A stretch of DNA of 64,000 nt, taken from Anisus vortex (Eukaryota; Mollusca; Gastropoda; Planorbidae). Below, piece after piece: positions 56,801-64,000 of the stretch. Location: positions 30,547,641 to 30,611,640 of the forward strand of contig OX421500.1 in assembly GCA_949126835.1 (NCBI GenBank). Direction: 5' to 3'. The position numbers were made by a program, and so were the translations under genes. Position 1 is the first letter of the stretch; each line of letters begins with the position of its first letter. Under the pieces are notes generated by a model that was not told the origin of the DNA, made no database searches, and worked only from the letters and a program-made list of their open reading frames with translations.

Positions 56801-59800
56801 ACAGGTAGACAAGAACTGGGATATACCTTGGATTTAGGTTTGAAGGTTCTTCTTGTGTGGCTAGGTCCAGAAAGTGAGCATTGAAAAGTGGGTTCTCCGA
56901 GATGTCGCGTCTAACACCAAAAACTCCACAGGTCCCCAGATAACAATTTATTTATGTCATACTAATCGGTTTTGACTATTGTTAAAAATATTTTCGTTTT
57001 GAGTTTGACGACTTATCTAAGCTCGAACTAACAGTTGAAAAAACTATTATAGATATATATAATATTTGAATATATATAATATGTTTGATTCCTTTAGCCA
57101 TACAAAGATGTCGAGAGATCGGGAATGCTGTACATCATAGCTGCAGGGTTTGAACACGAGGGCGAGTACACTTGTATAGTATCATCAGTCATTGGATCAA
57201 CGAGGGCAAGTGCCTTTGTTACTGTCAAGGGTGAGTGCACTGTATTTTTATTTCTTACCGGGATGGCTTTTGGCTTTTATGAAGCAGCAATGATATGTTG
57301 ATCTAAACTGTGTGAATGTTTGTATGTGTGTGTGGATGTATGTGTGTAGTGTGGGTTTGTGTGTGTAATCGAGAGGTTAAAACGTAAGGACCAGAAGTAA
57401 AAAAAAAGATGAAGTATTTACCATATAATAGCTACGATATAAAGGATCAAGTTTTGCAACACATATAAATCTTGAGGACAATTTAATTGTCTAGCCTTAC
57501 ACATTATTACATGCAATAATTTAAATTAGGGCGTGGCGGTCTAATGGGAGAGTAATGGGCTGACAATCGAGATTCAGGGGTTCGAATCCATGTTAAAAGC
57601 ACACTTACACACACCCCTCCCTCGTCTACCCAACTCTTATGACATTCTTATGTGGGTGAATTCAAGAATGTTGGAGATTGTGCCGGCCACTTAATCGACC
57701 ATCTTCTTATGTAACCCTAGAAAACTGTTTAATTCGCTTCACAAGCCCAAAGAACAATTATTGTCTAAAGTCTAAATGATACTTGACTGTTTTGTCACCG
57801 TTATTATTAAAAATTATGATCTTAGTTCCAGTTTGAAAAATGCGAGGCAATTCTAATAATTGTCTTGAAAATCAAATATACAAGGTTACTGATTGAGAAA
57901 TTATTATCCTCTATGCAAGATGTGTTTTGTGCTTTTTTTTTATGTACATAAAAAGAATTTTTAAATGAAAAAATAGGCGTGTTTAATACTTGCGTGAATT
58001 TCAATGAGTGCAGAGTGTTTAATAAATATCAATTAAGATTCCATTATCTATGCACTTCATAACAAAAGCCTAGCTGGTAAAGTCTTAAAAATTATCTTCA
58101 GATCTGTCCAGTTCATTGTTTTAAAACATTTTATAGTAGTTGACCTGTGTATCTGTTGTATTCGTAAGTGTTTACAGTGTAACCTGTCGATTACATATAC
58201 TGGATTGTCGCTCTTTGAATAAAATGTGTTCATTTCATATAATATAAGAAATACTGTGTTGTTAATGAAGTTTGAGAATAAAACAATACAGTAATATTGA
58301 AACGAAAACTTAACATAGGGCCTAATGTATTTGAAACAGGTTTACGGTACAAATTTTTTGTAAATGCTTAATTAAGATGACATTAAATAATATCCCTGTA
58401 TGGAAATTTATAGATGTTTCAAGTTTTTTTTATTACTTTAAACTGGACTATACAAGTTGGTTTCTTCTATTGTAGGTCCACCTGGTGAACCTGGCGGTGT
58501 CCACCCTAGACAGAACACCAACAGTACAGACTTCTATTACGGCAACCTGGCTCTGTGGTGGCAGGACGGAGAGACCCATGGGTACCCCGTGACCAAGTAC
58601 ACCATTGAATACCAGAACTACTGGGACAGAGAGTGGACAGTACTGAAACAAAGTTAGTATATTTATGCATAGAGATGTAGATTTGAATTTACACATTTTA
58701 TTTTTAAACACTGGGAAGTCTTTAATATCTCTTAAAAATCCACAATGATGATTAACATTGAATATGGAATAGCTTTACACCATACCGAATGAAAGTAGCA
58801 TACAATAAAAATTTCTGAATCAGAATAAAAGCATTTTTGCTCGAATTTAAGTCACCTTATGGTGAGCCATTTAATGATGAGTAAATACCCACTAATTAAA
58901 CGTATAGCTCCTTTCACCAAATCGTTGTTGTTTATAAGTGTTATAAATCTTTTAAGTATATGATATAATTATCGACACTTATTGGTCGAAAAAATTGTAA
59001 GGTTAAATTGGCTTATTTTACAAGGATTTAAATTTAAAAGACTGTACGTGATCTAATGGCAGTTTAAAGACCAAGACATATCTTTTATTTTTAGAAACCT
59101 AGTTACGTAATCAATGGCAAGCATAGAGAAGACTTTCATCAAAACATTTTGCCATCTTCGTTCAAAAGGCTTTGAAACACTCTCATCCTTATTTTGTTGT
59201 TATTGTGTTGTTGTTTTTTTTAATTTTGTGATGTTCATTTGTACAGCATGACTGTCCATTCTTTCACATCCATCATTCTCTCTGCACCATGTATCCATAA
59301 GTGTGGATATTAACCTACCAAATTTTATTCCAATTCATAAACCATTATCCAATGGTTGTTTATCCCAGCGCCATCTTACAATTTTATATTACATTTGTAG
59401 ATTTAAAAATTGGACTTCAACTGCATTAAACCCAAATAAAGCAAATATATAATGCGGGTACCTTTTCGATGAATTTTATTAAATTGTACTGACTCTAGAT
59501 AAAGATAGTATTTTCTGGAATATTGTCAACAGATTCATTTATTACGTAAAATCCTTTCATAGAAGTTAATATGAAATCTATTTTCTAAAAATACCAAGCA
59601 TTTGAAGGGAATGGTGTCAATCTATTGTATTTATTTTAATGTATAGAGATGGTATTATCTATCTATATGTTTTCGCCCAGACATATCACATACCAGTTTG
59701 TATTATTGATCTGGTATGTATTATCAATCTATATTTTTTCGTCCAGACATACCAGTTCACGAGAGTGTGATCGACGACTACCCAGAATGGAGAGGCACCG

Positions 59801-61510
59801 AGATCACAGAAGGTCTGTCTCCAGGCACTTCCTATCAGTTCAGGGTCAAGGCCGGAAACAACGAGCTAGGATTCGGCCCTTCAAGCTACGGACCATACAG
59901 TATTTACTTTATATTTCTATTTATTATAATCATTGTCATCATTACAGCACAAGCATCAGTGCAAATAATATTGATAAAGTCTCTTAGTCTTTGTTTTAAT
60001 ACTCGAGACTCATAATTCACTTTAAGATTGATTTACTTTTATGATATAACTATTAGAAAAATAGTTAACAAAATTAAAGTTCATATCTCAGTGATCGATT
60101 GTTGCCTCCTCTTCTTAGAATGGTACACTATGGCTTCTGCTGCTCCGTCTTACGCTCCAGAAAATGTTCATGGTGGCGGAGGAAGTGTAGGCCTATTAGT
60201 CATCAAGTGGGAAGTGAGTAGAGACATTAAAGCAACAAGTACATTCTACCCTAAGATGTATACTATAGTGTATATTAATTTAAAAAAAAACAACGCATAT
60301 TTTCTTTGTTTCCAGCCACTGTCTAAAGGTCTGTGGGGAGGTCAAACAATTAGCTACAATGTCTACTATAGACGACAGACAAACACTGGCGAGGAAGACA
60401 AATGGCAGGCTGTGAGTCTATTCACTGATTCTGATTATAAATAGACTTATTTTTATGATAGCCAGTATTGTTTTGTTGTAATATCGAGTGGGAGATGGCA
60501 AAAGACGCTAACCAGCGCCCTGGGTAAGCTTGAATTACGGCCTCTTTTTAAAGTATTGTAAAAAAATAATATTTACAAAGCAAATCAATAGAGAAATTCG
60601 ATTATTATCTGGATGATATGAATGTATTATCTGAGGTTTAATCTTCGCTTATTACCTTGGTCTTCTTATATTTTTGTTTATTTTGTGAGCTAATTTTTCG
60701 GGGCTTTTTTCCGGAGTAATTTTTTTTAATATGACATTAAATTAAAAGGCCTGTACATGATCTAATGACAGTGTCAAAACCAAAAAAAATCTTTCGGGGT
60801 TTTTGATATTTTTAGAAATCTAGTTAGCTTACGTAATTGCCAGTATAGAGGAGCTTTCACCAAAACATTTTGCCATCTTCATTCATAGGGCTTTGAAACA
60901 CACTCATCCTTATTTTGTTGTTATTGTGTTGTTGTTTTTTTATTGTGATGATGATCATTTGTATAGCATGTCTGTCTATTCTTCCACCATCCAGAATGAT
61001 CACTGCACGCTGTTTCCATTAGTGTGGATATTGTCCTCCGAATTTGTATGCTAATTCATAAACCATTATCCAACGGTTGTTTATCTCAGCGCCATCTTGC
61101 TTCCGTGTGGGTTGAGTGGTGGGTACAGACAACAGTGAGATTATGTGATCAGTGCAATGTCCAGTCACCTTACTTTTTCTTGACTGATCTATTTTGAGCA
61201 AAGGGAGGAAAGTTTGATATTATAGATATCAATACATTGACAATGACAATACATCGATCTGTCGCTAGACCACGCTTTATGTAAGAGAAAATAATACTTG
61301 ACAAGTATTGTAAAAGGAAATTGCATTAGGGAATAATGTCATCTATAATGAACTGCTTGTTTCAGAAAGAAGGTCTTTCCGACACTTTTCTGCACGTCAT
61401 TGTGGGGAGTATATATTACTATACACCATACGAAGTCAAAGTTCAAGCAGTGAATGAAATAGGCAAAGGGCCAAACTCTACAGTAGCCATTGTGTACTCG
61501 GCAGAAGACG
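38168..61510 (+). CDS. Cont: Contactin B, 3'-partial, 22 exons, signal peptide to FN3-2
   Basis: Second contactin-type adhesion gene, head-to-tail with contactin A. Twenty-two exons total 3010 bases (1003 codons plus one base). They encode a signal peptide, a C-type lectin-like domain, Ig1-Ig6, FN3-1 and FN3-2; FN3-3, FN3-4 and the C-terminus lie beyond 64000. An N-terminal lectin-like domain followed by six Ig and four FN3 domains is the plan known for Drosophila Contactin. The start ATG at 38168 is chosen because it is followed by a textbook signal peptide and a phase-1 donor matching the next exon. A further non-coding 5' exon is possible. Joins rest on consensus splice sites, phase and the match to contactin A. 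Confidence 0.88.
38540..39462 (+). pseudogene. RTE-like LINE reverse transcriptase, internally deleted
   Basis: An endonuclease-like piece (HEHGVGFLVHKDTM) is joined directly to the RT palm FADD box (LRFADDIDGLAGS), then SFKYLGSIISDVGS, NGCETW and LRWYGHVARSEG. A TAG at 39253 breaks the frame before GTVRGGRKRGRQKRRWDDD. The 3' end is a (GAA)n tract. It lacks most of the endonuclease and RT fingers, so it cannot be active. It lies in intron 1 of contactin B, same strand. Confidence 0.88.
39630..40110. mobile_element. Foldback MITE with long inverted arms, inserted in a LINE tail
   Basis: Left arm CCATAGACAATAATATACAT, then GGACCGCTTGCTTTAGT, is mirrored at the right by TATATTATAGTCTATGG. Arms share about 140 bp including TTCCCGATTCTAAAT and AAGTTCCGTTTTATT. 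TTAGA flanks both sides. The right flank CAACCACGGTTAAACGTAGG belongs to the LINE tail. Confidence 0.75.
40346..40526 (+). CDS. Contactin B exon 2: lectin-like domain, part 1
   Basis: Reads ECPNSWFETSGYCYDFVFRP, then ATIACQMTSSTLVSVKSAGE and HGFVQNWLNN. This is the N-terminal half of a long-form C-type lectin-like domain (extra N-terminal cysteine pair plus C1). Donor GTTAGT, phase 2. Confidence 0.87.
41100..41140 (+). repeat. (GA)n microsatellite
   Basis: About 15 GA dinucleotides after a short (GATA)n stretch. Confidence 0.95.
41869..42038 (+). CDS. Contactin B exon 3: lectin-like domain, part 2
   Basis: Reads QEWLTSGYRDDKGQITWDSD, then GSLVTADYFPDDATRAGQQD and DVIVYKYY. It has no cysteine and no EPN or QPD sugar-binding motif. 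Confidence 0.85.
42637..42750 (+). CDS. Contactin B exon 4: lectin-like domain, end
   Basis: Reads SSNTYLWGWSRLMKSLPYIC with the terminal C4 cysteine, then QMNKTEVWKYYQQQRDF. Donor GTAAGT, phase 1. Confidence 0.87.
42751..43296. other. Intron, AT-rich, no recognised content
   Basis: Several ATTTATCCC-like short repeats near 43150-43290, nothing else seen. Confidence 0.5.
43297..43474 (+). CDS. Contactin B exon 5: Ig1, first part
   Basis: Reads DPNSLDFGPRIVSQSQDTVF, then TPVTLDCVATGKPNPTYQWY with Ig1 cysteine and Trp. It ends in phase 2 at GTAAAT. Confidence 0.87.
43546..43692 (+). repeat. (CT)n microsatellite, about 145 bp
   Basis: CT repeats broken by occasional CCC. The Arg/Glu ORF on the minus strand is an artefact. 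Confidence 0.97.
43798..44045 (-). mobile_element. tRNA-derived SINE, minus strand
   Basis: B box GGGTTCGAATCCTGG on the minus strand and the family tail TAGTATACAGTGGCCACAC. Confidence 0.85.
44401..44476 (+). CDS. Contactin B exon 6: Ig1, middle
   Basis: Reads SVPEMLSAENNARYSISAGR and LQITK at donor GTAGGA. RYSIS-G-L is the expected C'-E region of the first contactin Ig. The acceptor ATAATCTAG is weak and is preceded by a (TA)n run instead of a clean pyrimidine tract. Frame closes to phase 0. Confidence 0.78.
44617..44850 (-). mobile_element. Degraded tRNA-derived SINE, minus strand
   Basis: B box GGGTTCGAATCCAGG on the minus strand; body strongly diverged. A (TA)n run follows at 44858-44887. 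Confidence 0.65.
45324..45417 (+). CDS. Contactin B exon 7: Ig1, end
   Basis: Reads PDPNVDASTYTCVASNKLGS, the closing Tyr-x-Cys region, then VVSNPILLTYG at donor GTAAGT, phase 1. Confidence 0.87.
45799..45894 (+). CDS. Contactin B exon 8: Ig2, first part
   Basis: Reads IAEFPNVQTSAVEAIMYMGK, then MLTCNPPQSKP with the Ig2 cysteine. Donor GTAATG, phase 1. Confidence 0.86.
45973..47168 (+). mobile_element. tRNA-derived SINE split by a hAT-like element
   Basis: Head 45973-46044 (CTGGGTTCGAATCCTGC B box) resumes at 46956 with CTGCAGGCTAGGAATTT and runs to the GTCTGACAGGATACT end. The insertion is 46045-46955. Confidence 0.85.
46045..46955. mobile_element. hAT-like element in a SINE, exact 8-bp TSD, 911 bp
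   Basis: Starts CAGTGGCGTAGCCAGG and ends CTGGCTACGCTACTG. CTGCAGGC flanks both sides (46037-46044, 46956-46963). It contains GGTTGCCGACCCCTG, the terminus of another hAT MITE family, inside it at about 46680. Confidence 0.9.
47683..47800 (+). CDS. Contactin B exon 9: Ig2, middle
   Basis: Reads RRFNWFKNDFNFIRPEFNPQ, then YFISKDGNFYISEVHTSD. Trp and the D-E strand pattern of Ig2. Phase 2 at GTGAGT. Confidence 0.86.
48001..48113 (+). CDS. Contactin B exon 10: Ig2, end
   Basis: Reads DEYFCMVFLAPRNGEVLAGD with the closing cysteine, then PPVRTSLGNNLRVRGE. The acceptor has a strong T tract. Phase 1 at GTATGT. Confidence 0.86.
48584..49155. mobile_element. TA-flanked MITE, 572 bp
   Basis: Ends TAGGGCGTTTGCAATC and AAATGCTCTA; the body is the reverse complement of 52920-53447 (shared blocks: GGCCTATAAAGTGAAATTGAA, AAGAAGTACTTCTTTTTTACC in parts). 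No ORF. Confidence 0.8.
49442..49547 (+). CDS. Contactin B exon 11: Ig3, first half
   Basis: Reads [20 protein letters not shown], then TVEIECLAYG. Paralog of 148-253. Confidence 0.88.
49840..49918 (+). repeat. GATA/GATG-rich tandem repeat near the Ig3 acceptor
   Basis: GGATAGATGGATGAATGGAT-like units end about 40 bp before the acceptor at 49959. Confidence 0.75.
49960..50141 (+). CDS. Contactin B exon 12: Ig3, second half
   Basis: Reads LPLYYSWVREDAPLNPKAYT, then DRGTYSCIVNGDRNAANKS. Its last bases and donor (TTGTCAG|GTAAGG) are the first copy of a 56-bp tandem array, so the exon end is chosen by homology to 1209. Confidence 0.86.
50117..50620 (+). repeat. 56-bp tandem array, ~9 copies, each with an exon end and a donor site
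   Basis: The unit AACAAGTCGATGGTTCTCAG, TTTGTCAGGTAAGGAACAAC, TAAAGGATAGATTCTC contains the Ig3 3' coding bases and TCAG|GTAAGG. Donor GTs recur every 56 bp: 50142, 50198, 50254, 50310, 50366, 50422, 50478, 50534 and 50590. Confidence 0.96.
50830..51752. mobile_element. Degenerate hAT-like element relic
   Basis: The core CAGGAGAAGTTTATTTACAA, then CTGTTTAACGTAAATT, matches the core of 9066-10444. The right end TTAGCAAAATTTCGCAGACC resembles a decayed GGTTGCCGACCCCTG terminus. No clean ends. Confidence 0.6.
51958..52112 (+). CDS. Contactin B exon 13: Ig4, first half
   Basis: Reads LPSFPFPLQDQFQDKGAS, then LTWTCNALGIPKPSYAWYR and NDDNLGLK at GTAAAC. Paralog of 1903-2057. Confidence 0.88.
52113..52678. 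other. Intron, no recognised content
   Basis: A short duplicated AAAATGTCTTATAGCATCA block near 52147-52200 and a G run at 52247. Otherwise nothing seen. Confidence 0.5.
52679..52799 (+). CDS. Contactin B exon 14: Ig4, second half
   Basis: Reads VFRNQLIIDKLDPVKHNG, then VYQCEAFNTFGTNRSSAEL with the closing cysteine. Paralog of 2732-2852. Confidence 0.88.
52837..54165 (+). repeat. 29-bp tandem array following the Ig4 donor, split by a MITE
   Basis: Unit GTTACGTTCGTATTGTTTCA, AGTCAATGT. Three copies lie before 52919 and about 25 after 53448. The variable position GTTACG/GTTACT recurs. The long ORFs through the array are artefacts. Confidence 0.95.
52920..53447. mobile_element. TA-flanked MITE inside the 29-bp array, 528 bp
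   Basis: Starts TAGAGCGTTCTCGGTGGGCG and ends GATTGCAAACGCCCTA. It is the inverted copy of 48584-49155. The array unit is cut at TTTCGTA and resumes at TTGTTTTAAG. Confidence 0.85.
54855..55118 (+). CDS. Contactin B exon 15: complete Ig5
   Basis: Reads GGNVTIACNPEAAPRAQIKW, then GKYTCVATNEMGEASSSCEL. Paralog of 3580-3843; GC-rich relative to its surroundings. Confidence 0.9.
55755..56190 (+). mobile_element. CR1/L2-like LINE 3' end
   Basis: Encodes SFSTSGPKVWNRLQIQPRQ, the WN.L region of RT C-termini, then a 3' UTR ending GGCAACGCTATATAAATAAC and ATTGTATTATTATG. Confidence 0.65.
56343..56521 (+). CDS. Contactin B exon 16: Ig6, first half
   Basis: Reads APAHLDISQNETAMLRCTAS, then KLDVVYNWKFYSHTIDLSS and LVHYSM at GTAAGT. 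Paralog of 4839-5017. The donor lies in the first unit of a tandem array. Confidence 0.87.
56503..56810 (+). repeat. 54-bp tandem array, ~6 copies, each with the exon end and donor
   Basis: Unit ATCTGGTGCACTACTCTATG, GTAAGTAACACAGGTAGGCA, AGACTAGAACTAGT carries the last coding bases (VHYSM) and ATG|GTAAGT. A TAG follows in each unit in the exon's frame. Confidence 0.96.
57098..57230 (+). CDS. Contactin B exon 17: Ig6, second half
   Basis: Reads PYKDVERSGMLYIIAAGFEH, then GEYTCIVSSVIGSTRASAF. Paralog of 8299-8428, one codon longer. Confidence 0.88.
57528..57775 (+). mobile_element. tRNA-derived SINE, plus strand, diverged
   Basis: A box TGGCGGTCTAATGGGAGAG and B box GGGGTTCGAATCCATG. Body CTACCCAACTCTTATGACAT. 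Confidence 0.75.
58476..58652 (+). CDS. Contactin B exon 18: FN3-1, first half
   Basis: Reads PPGEPGGVHPRQNTNST, then LALWWQDGETHGYPVTKYTI and REWTVLKQ at GTTAGT. Paralog of 11644-11823, one codon shorter. Confidence 0.88.
59029..59365 (+). repeat. Interspersed repeat, copy 1 of a direct pair
   Basis: Shares ACATTTTGCCATCTTCGTTC, CATCCTTATTTTGTTGTTAT and CAATGGTTGTTTATCCCAGC-type blocks with 60739-61095. Class unknown. Confidence 0.7.
59747..59899 (+). CDS. Contactin B exon 19: FN3-1, second half
   Basis: Reads IPVHESVIDDYPEWRGTEIT, then GLSPGTSYQFRVKAGNNELG. Paralog of 13328-13480. The donor GTATTT is weak but conserved in position. Confidence 0.86.
60119..60213 (+). CDS. Contactin B exon 20: FN3-2, part 1
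   Basis: Reads WYTMASAAPSYAPENVHGGG, then SVGLLVIKWE at GTGAGT. Paralog of 14016-14110. Confidence 0.88.
60316..60411 (+). CDS. Contactin B exon 21: FN3-2, part 2
   Basis: Reads GGQTISYNVYYRRQTNTGEE, then DKWQA at GTGAGT. Paralog of 14206-14301. Confidence 0.87.
60739..61095 (+). repeat. Interspersed repeat, copy 2 of a direct pair
   Basis: Diverged copy of 59029-59365 in a nearby intron, same orientation. Confidence 0.7.
61366..61510 (+). CDS. Contactin B exon 22: FN3-2, part 3 (last in window)
   Basis: Reads KEGLSDTFLHVIVGSIYYY, then YEVKVQAVNEIGKGPNSTVA and VYSAED at GTAAGT, phase 1. The next exon (FN3-3) is outside the window. Confidence 0.88.
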
Positions 61511-62016
61511 GTAAGTCGATCGTCATAGCAATTTAGTTATCATATAGGTCTAAGGGTCATAAAGAACTACTAAACACATCGGTCTACTGGTCACATTCAT
61601 CATATAATCTGGACTAATAGAGCACTTCTGCACTCATGGGTCTCATAGGCATGTAAAAAGTTTAAACAACCCAAACGCTCTCATTAAGACTATACCAATG
61701 GGCTAACGCATTGCGAACTATTGCGCGTCTGAAGATTATTGCACTAACGAGGGGCTTCGGTGGGAAGGAAGAAATGTGCGCATCACCCCGTATCACCCCC
61801 GCCCTGGTGCCTGGATGTCCAAACCTATGGTGCATGTACGGCTACTCTCGAGCAGGATCTTGTTGGGCCTTTCTCTTGATCCACCCATTAACCTCGTCAC
61901 GTGCTGGACCTAAGAGCCGGAAGTCTCGTCCGTTGTTGTGGTGTTTTTTTTATTCTTGTTTGAGACAGTTATAGTGGTACTCGTATAGAAAACAAAGAGA
62001 AGGTGGCTGCCTTTCA

Positions 62017-62190
62017 ATGAACAATGAACAATATTTATTTTGCCACAAAGTACATCAGTACCATAAAGGCATAGTCAAAAACATAATTAGAATATTCTAA
62101 CATTAGTAAATAATAGTAAAAGTTACCGAAATAATAAAATTAATAATAATAGATTCATTTTAAGGTATCAAGAAAAGAGAATACCAACAT
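62017..62190 (-). repeat. TTCATTG-tail interspersed repeat, copy 1
   Basis: CAATGAACAATGAACAATAT then TTATTTTGCCACAAAGTACA. About 175 bp repeated almost exactly 350 bp downstream. Confidence 0.85.
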
Positions 62191-62367
62191 AGAAATACAG
62201 TATAGACATAGTAACATAGTTCATGAAAACAATTATAATTTAATAAAAGGTGTTTTAAAATGAAAGTTGTTAATACATGTTAATATATTTAGCATGTCAA
62301 TAAGTCGCATTTACTGTAAGGGCGTTTGGGGAGGGGGGGCATAGAGGCTTTGCGGCGTAAGGTGGCA

Positions 62368-62545
62368 GAGAACAATGAACAATGAACAATATTTATTTTG
62401 CCACAAAGTACATCAGTACCATAAAGGCATAGTCAAAAACATAATTAGAATATTCTAACAATAGTAAATGATAGTAAAAGTTACAGAGATAATAATATTA
62501 AGAATAATATCTTCCTTTTAAGGTATCAAGAAAAGAGAATACTAA
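62368..62545 (-). repeat. TTCATTG-tail interspersed repeat, copy 2
   Basis: Near-identical to 62017-62190. The two flank a stretch with a GGGGAGGGGGGGC run. Confidence 0.85.
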
Positions 62546-62746
62546 CAGAAGTTGGGTGGTGCAAGTTTTAGTTAGGGATAAATATTATAGCTATGTAGCA
62601 GGCGATAATCTAAAATCTATGGTCTCGATACATCGTACGATATCTCCCTAACAACCACACAGGATATCGTGTTTAAATTTTAGACTCTTTTTGGTCAAGG
62701 TTCATCTTAGATTTATAGAGTATTCTTGAAGCCAATAGGTTTAACT

Positions 62747-63729
62747 CAGAGATGGGAAACTATGTCCCGCGGGCCTCATTCGGCTCTGCAACTGATATTA
62801 TGCAACCCTCGAGGGCATTTAGACAAGCACGTAAAAAAACGGTTTTGTCACTTCCCTTTGCTGAATCAAGAAACCATTTCTGGTGAAATGATTGAAAAGT
62901 ACAAAGCCCAATTAGATATAGATGCATTGACACAATTCGGAAGACATTCCAAGAATTCAAGAACTTAGAGCCACAGTCTAATATTATCAGTTCGCCTTTT
63001 AGTGCAAAAGTTGATACAGCCGCAGAAGACATAGAGTAGGAGCTGCTTGACTTACAAGCATGAAGTGAAGGAGAAATTTAAGTCAGATGGTTTTGCTTGG
63101 TTTCTATGTATCATTATCATAAGAATCCGATTCCCAACTTGAAACAACTTTGCAGCTAAACATAAATCATTGTTTGGATCAACAGATAGATCTATATGCA
63201 GAAAAGCATTTATTTATTTTTTTTCCTTAAAAGTCAACAAATCTAAAAATAGGTGTTCATTGTCGGACTGCAACTTTTATGCTGTCATGCGAATTTCGAC
63301 AAATAAACTTACTCCAGATTTCAAGAATATTGTAAAAAATTTCAAGCAGTTCCATGCATTTCATTAGAAATCAATAAATTAATATAGTAATAACGTAGTC
63401 AGTTTGTGTCCAAATTAAAGCCATTGATAGATAATATAAAAGTATTTAAATATAAAGTTGTAAAATCTTTTGAACTATTTAGTAAAAGTTTGTGTTTATA
63501 TTGTAAAATATAACGTATACTTGTATAAGTTTACAAAATTGCATTAACTGGTTATTATATACTGTTTAAAAAATTAATAAATAATTCATAATTACTTATT
63601 GTGATAGGTTACTGTAAACAAATTAATATTTATGCGCCTCCCCCCCCCCCCCAAAAAAAAAAAAAACTACTATAGCTTTACATCATGTGTCAATGTGGTC
63701 CTACGCACACACAAAATTGTCCACCTCTG
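62747..63729 (+). mobile_element. hAT element relic with transposase scraps and exact 8-bp TSD
   Basis: Begins CAGAGATGGGAAACTATGTC, ends TTGTCCACCTCTG. GTTTAACT flanks both sides (62739-62746, 63730-63737). Inside, pieces read FQEFKNLEPQ-like (KNLEPQSNIISSPFSAKVD) and, near the end, LTPDFKNIVKNFKQFH, which match ZBED5/GTF2IRD2-type hAT transposases. The central part is deleted and stops occur, so no active enzyme. Confidence 0.82.
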
Positions 63730-63817
63730 GTTTAACTAAATAAGAAAGCGTACGATGCCACGAAAACGCTTGACAATGAAAGCCACACAATCTTCTAGTC
63801 GTCCCTGCCTACTAAAC

Positions 63818-64000
63818 CGGTGGCCGTGCGGCAGCGCGTTCGGCTGGCGTACCGAAGGTCCCGGGCTCGAATCCTGGTGCAGGCTAGGAGTTTTTCCCGG
63901 GTCTGGAGTCTTCCTAGCTCTGATAAGTACCTGACCTTATTGGAGTAAAGTAAAGGCGGATGTGCATAGTACTGGCCACACAATCCCCTAGTATGCCGTC
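63818..64000 (+). mobile_element. tRNA-derived SINE, cut by the window edge
   Basis: Head GGTGGCCGTGCGGCAGCGCG and B box GGGCTCGAATCCTGG; the tail GTATGCCGT continues outside. Confidence 0.85.

Noticed and set aside
50117..56810. CRISPR-like regularly repeated sequences
   Set aside because: Repeats are contiguous without unique spacers, in a eukaryotic intron.
56336..56812. 158-codon minus-strand ORF of 18-residue repeats
   Set aside because: Antisense of the Ig6 exon and the 54-bp donor array.
61711..61974. 87-codon ORF in the last intron
   Set aside because: It has no recognisable domain and is followed by the CAATGAACAATG interspersed repeat, so it is probably part of a retroposon relic.

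Overview
The window is animal nuclear DNA: AT-rich, with GT-AG introns and many tRNA-derived SINEs, LINE tails and hAT-type transposons. The family content suggests a lophotrochozoan, probably a gastropod mollusc. That is an inference and no species can be named from sequence alone.

The backbone is two contactin-type cell-adhesion genes in head-to-tail tandem on the + strand. Contactin A enters from the left already in its third Ig domain. It is read here as 17 exons (148-27929) encoding Ig3-Ig6, four fibronectin III domains and a hydrophobic, GPI-signal-like C-terminus. Contactin B starts at 38168 with a signal peptide, followed by a C-type lectin-like domain, six Ig domains and the first two FN3 domains (22 exons to 61510), and runs off the right edge. 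From Ig3 to FN3-2 the twelve corresponding exons agree in length (ten exactly, two differing by 3 bp) and in phase, so the pair arose by tandem duplication. The exon sums keep frame: A gives 851 residues plus a stop, and B gives 1003 residues so far.

The introns carry tandem arrays that start at, or contain, splice sites. These are a 49-bp array ending at the acceptor at 147, a donor-adjacent array at 2070-2690, a 2.4-kb 16-bp E-box minisatellite (5026-7391), a 54-bp array of reading-frame-compatible acceptors (12368-13327), a 56-bp array of donors (50117-50620), a 29-bp array (52837-54165) and a 54-bp donor array (56503-56810).

The last large intron of contactin A (17898-24665) contains a 5.4-kb hAT-like element with an exact 8-bp duplication. 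Nested within it is a compact LTR retroelement (20382-22372) whose single intact 382-codon ORF joins a retroviral-type CCHC zinc knuckle to a Y-box cold-shock domain. This looks like capture of a host gene and is the most unusual object in the window.

The 10-kb intergenic region (27930-38167) holds the 3' flank of A, SINEs, hAT MITEs, C-rich tracts and a near-perfect 153-bp hairpin. I saw no rRNA, functional tRNA or CRISPR array.
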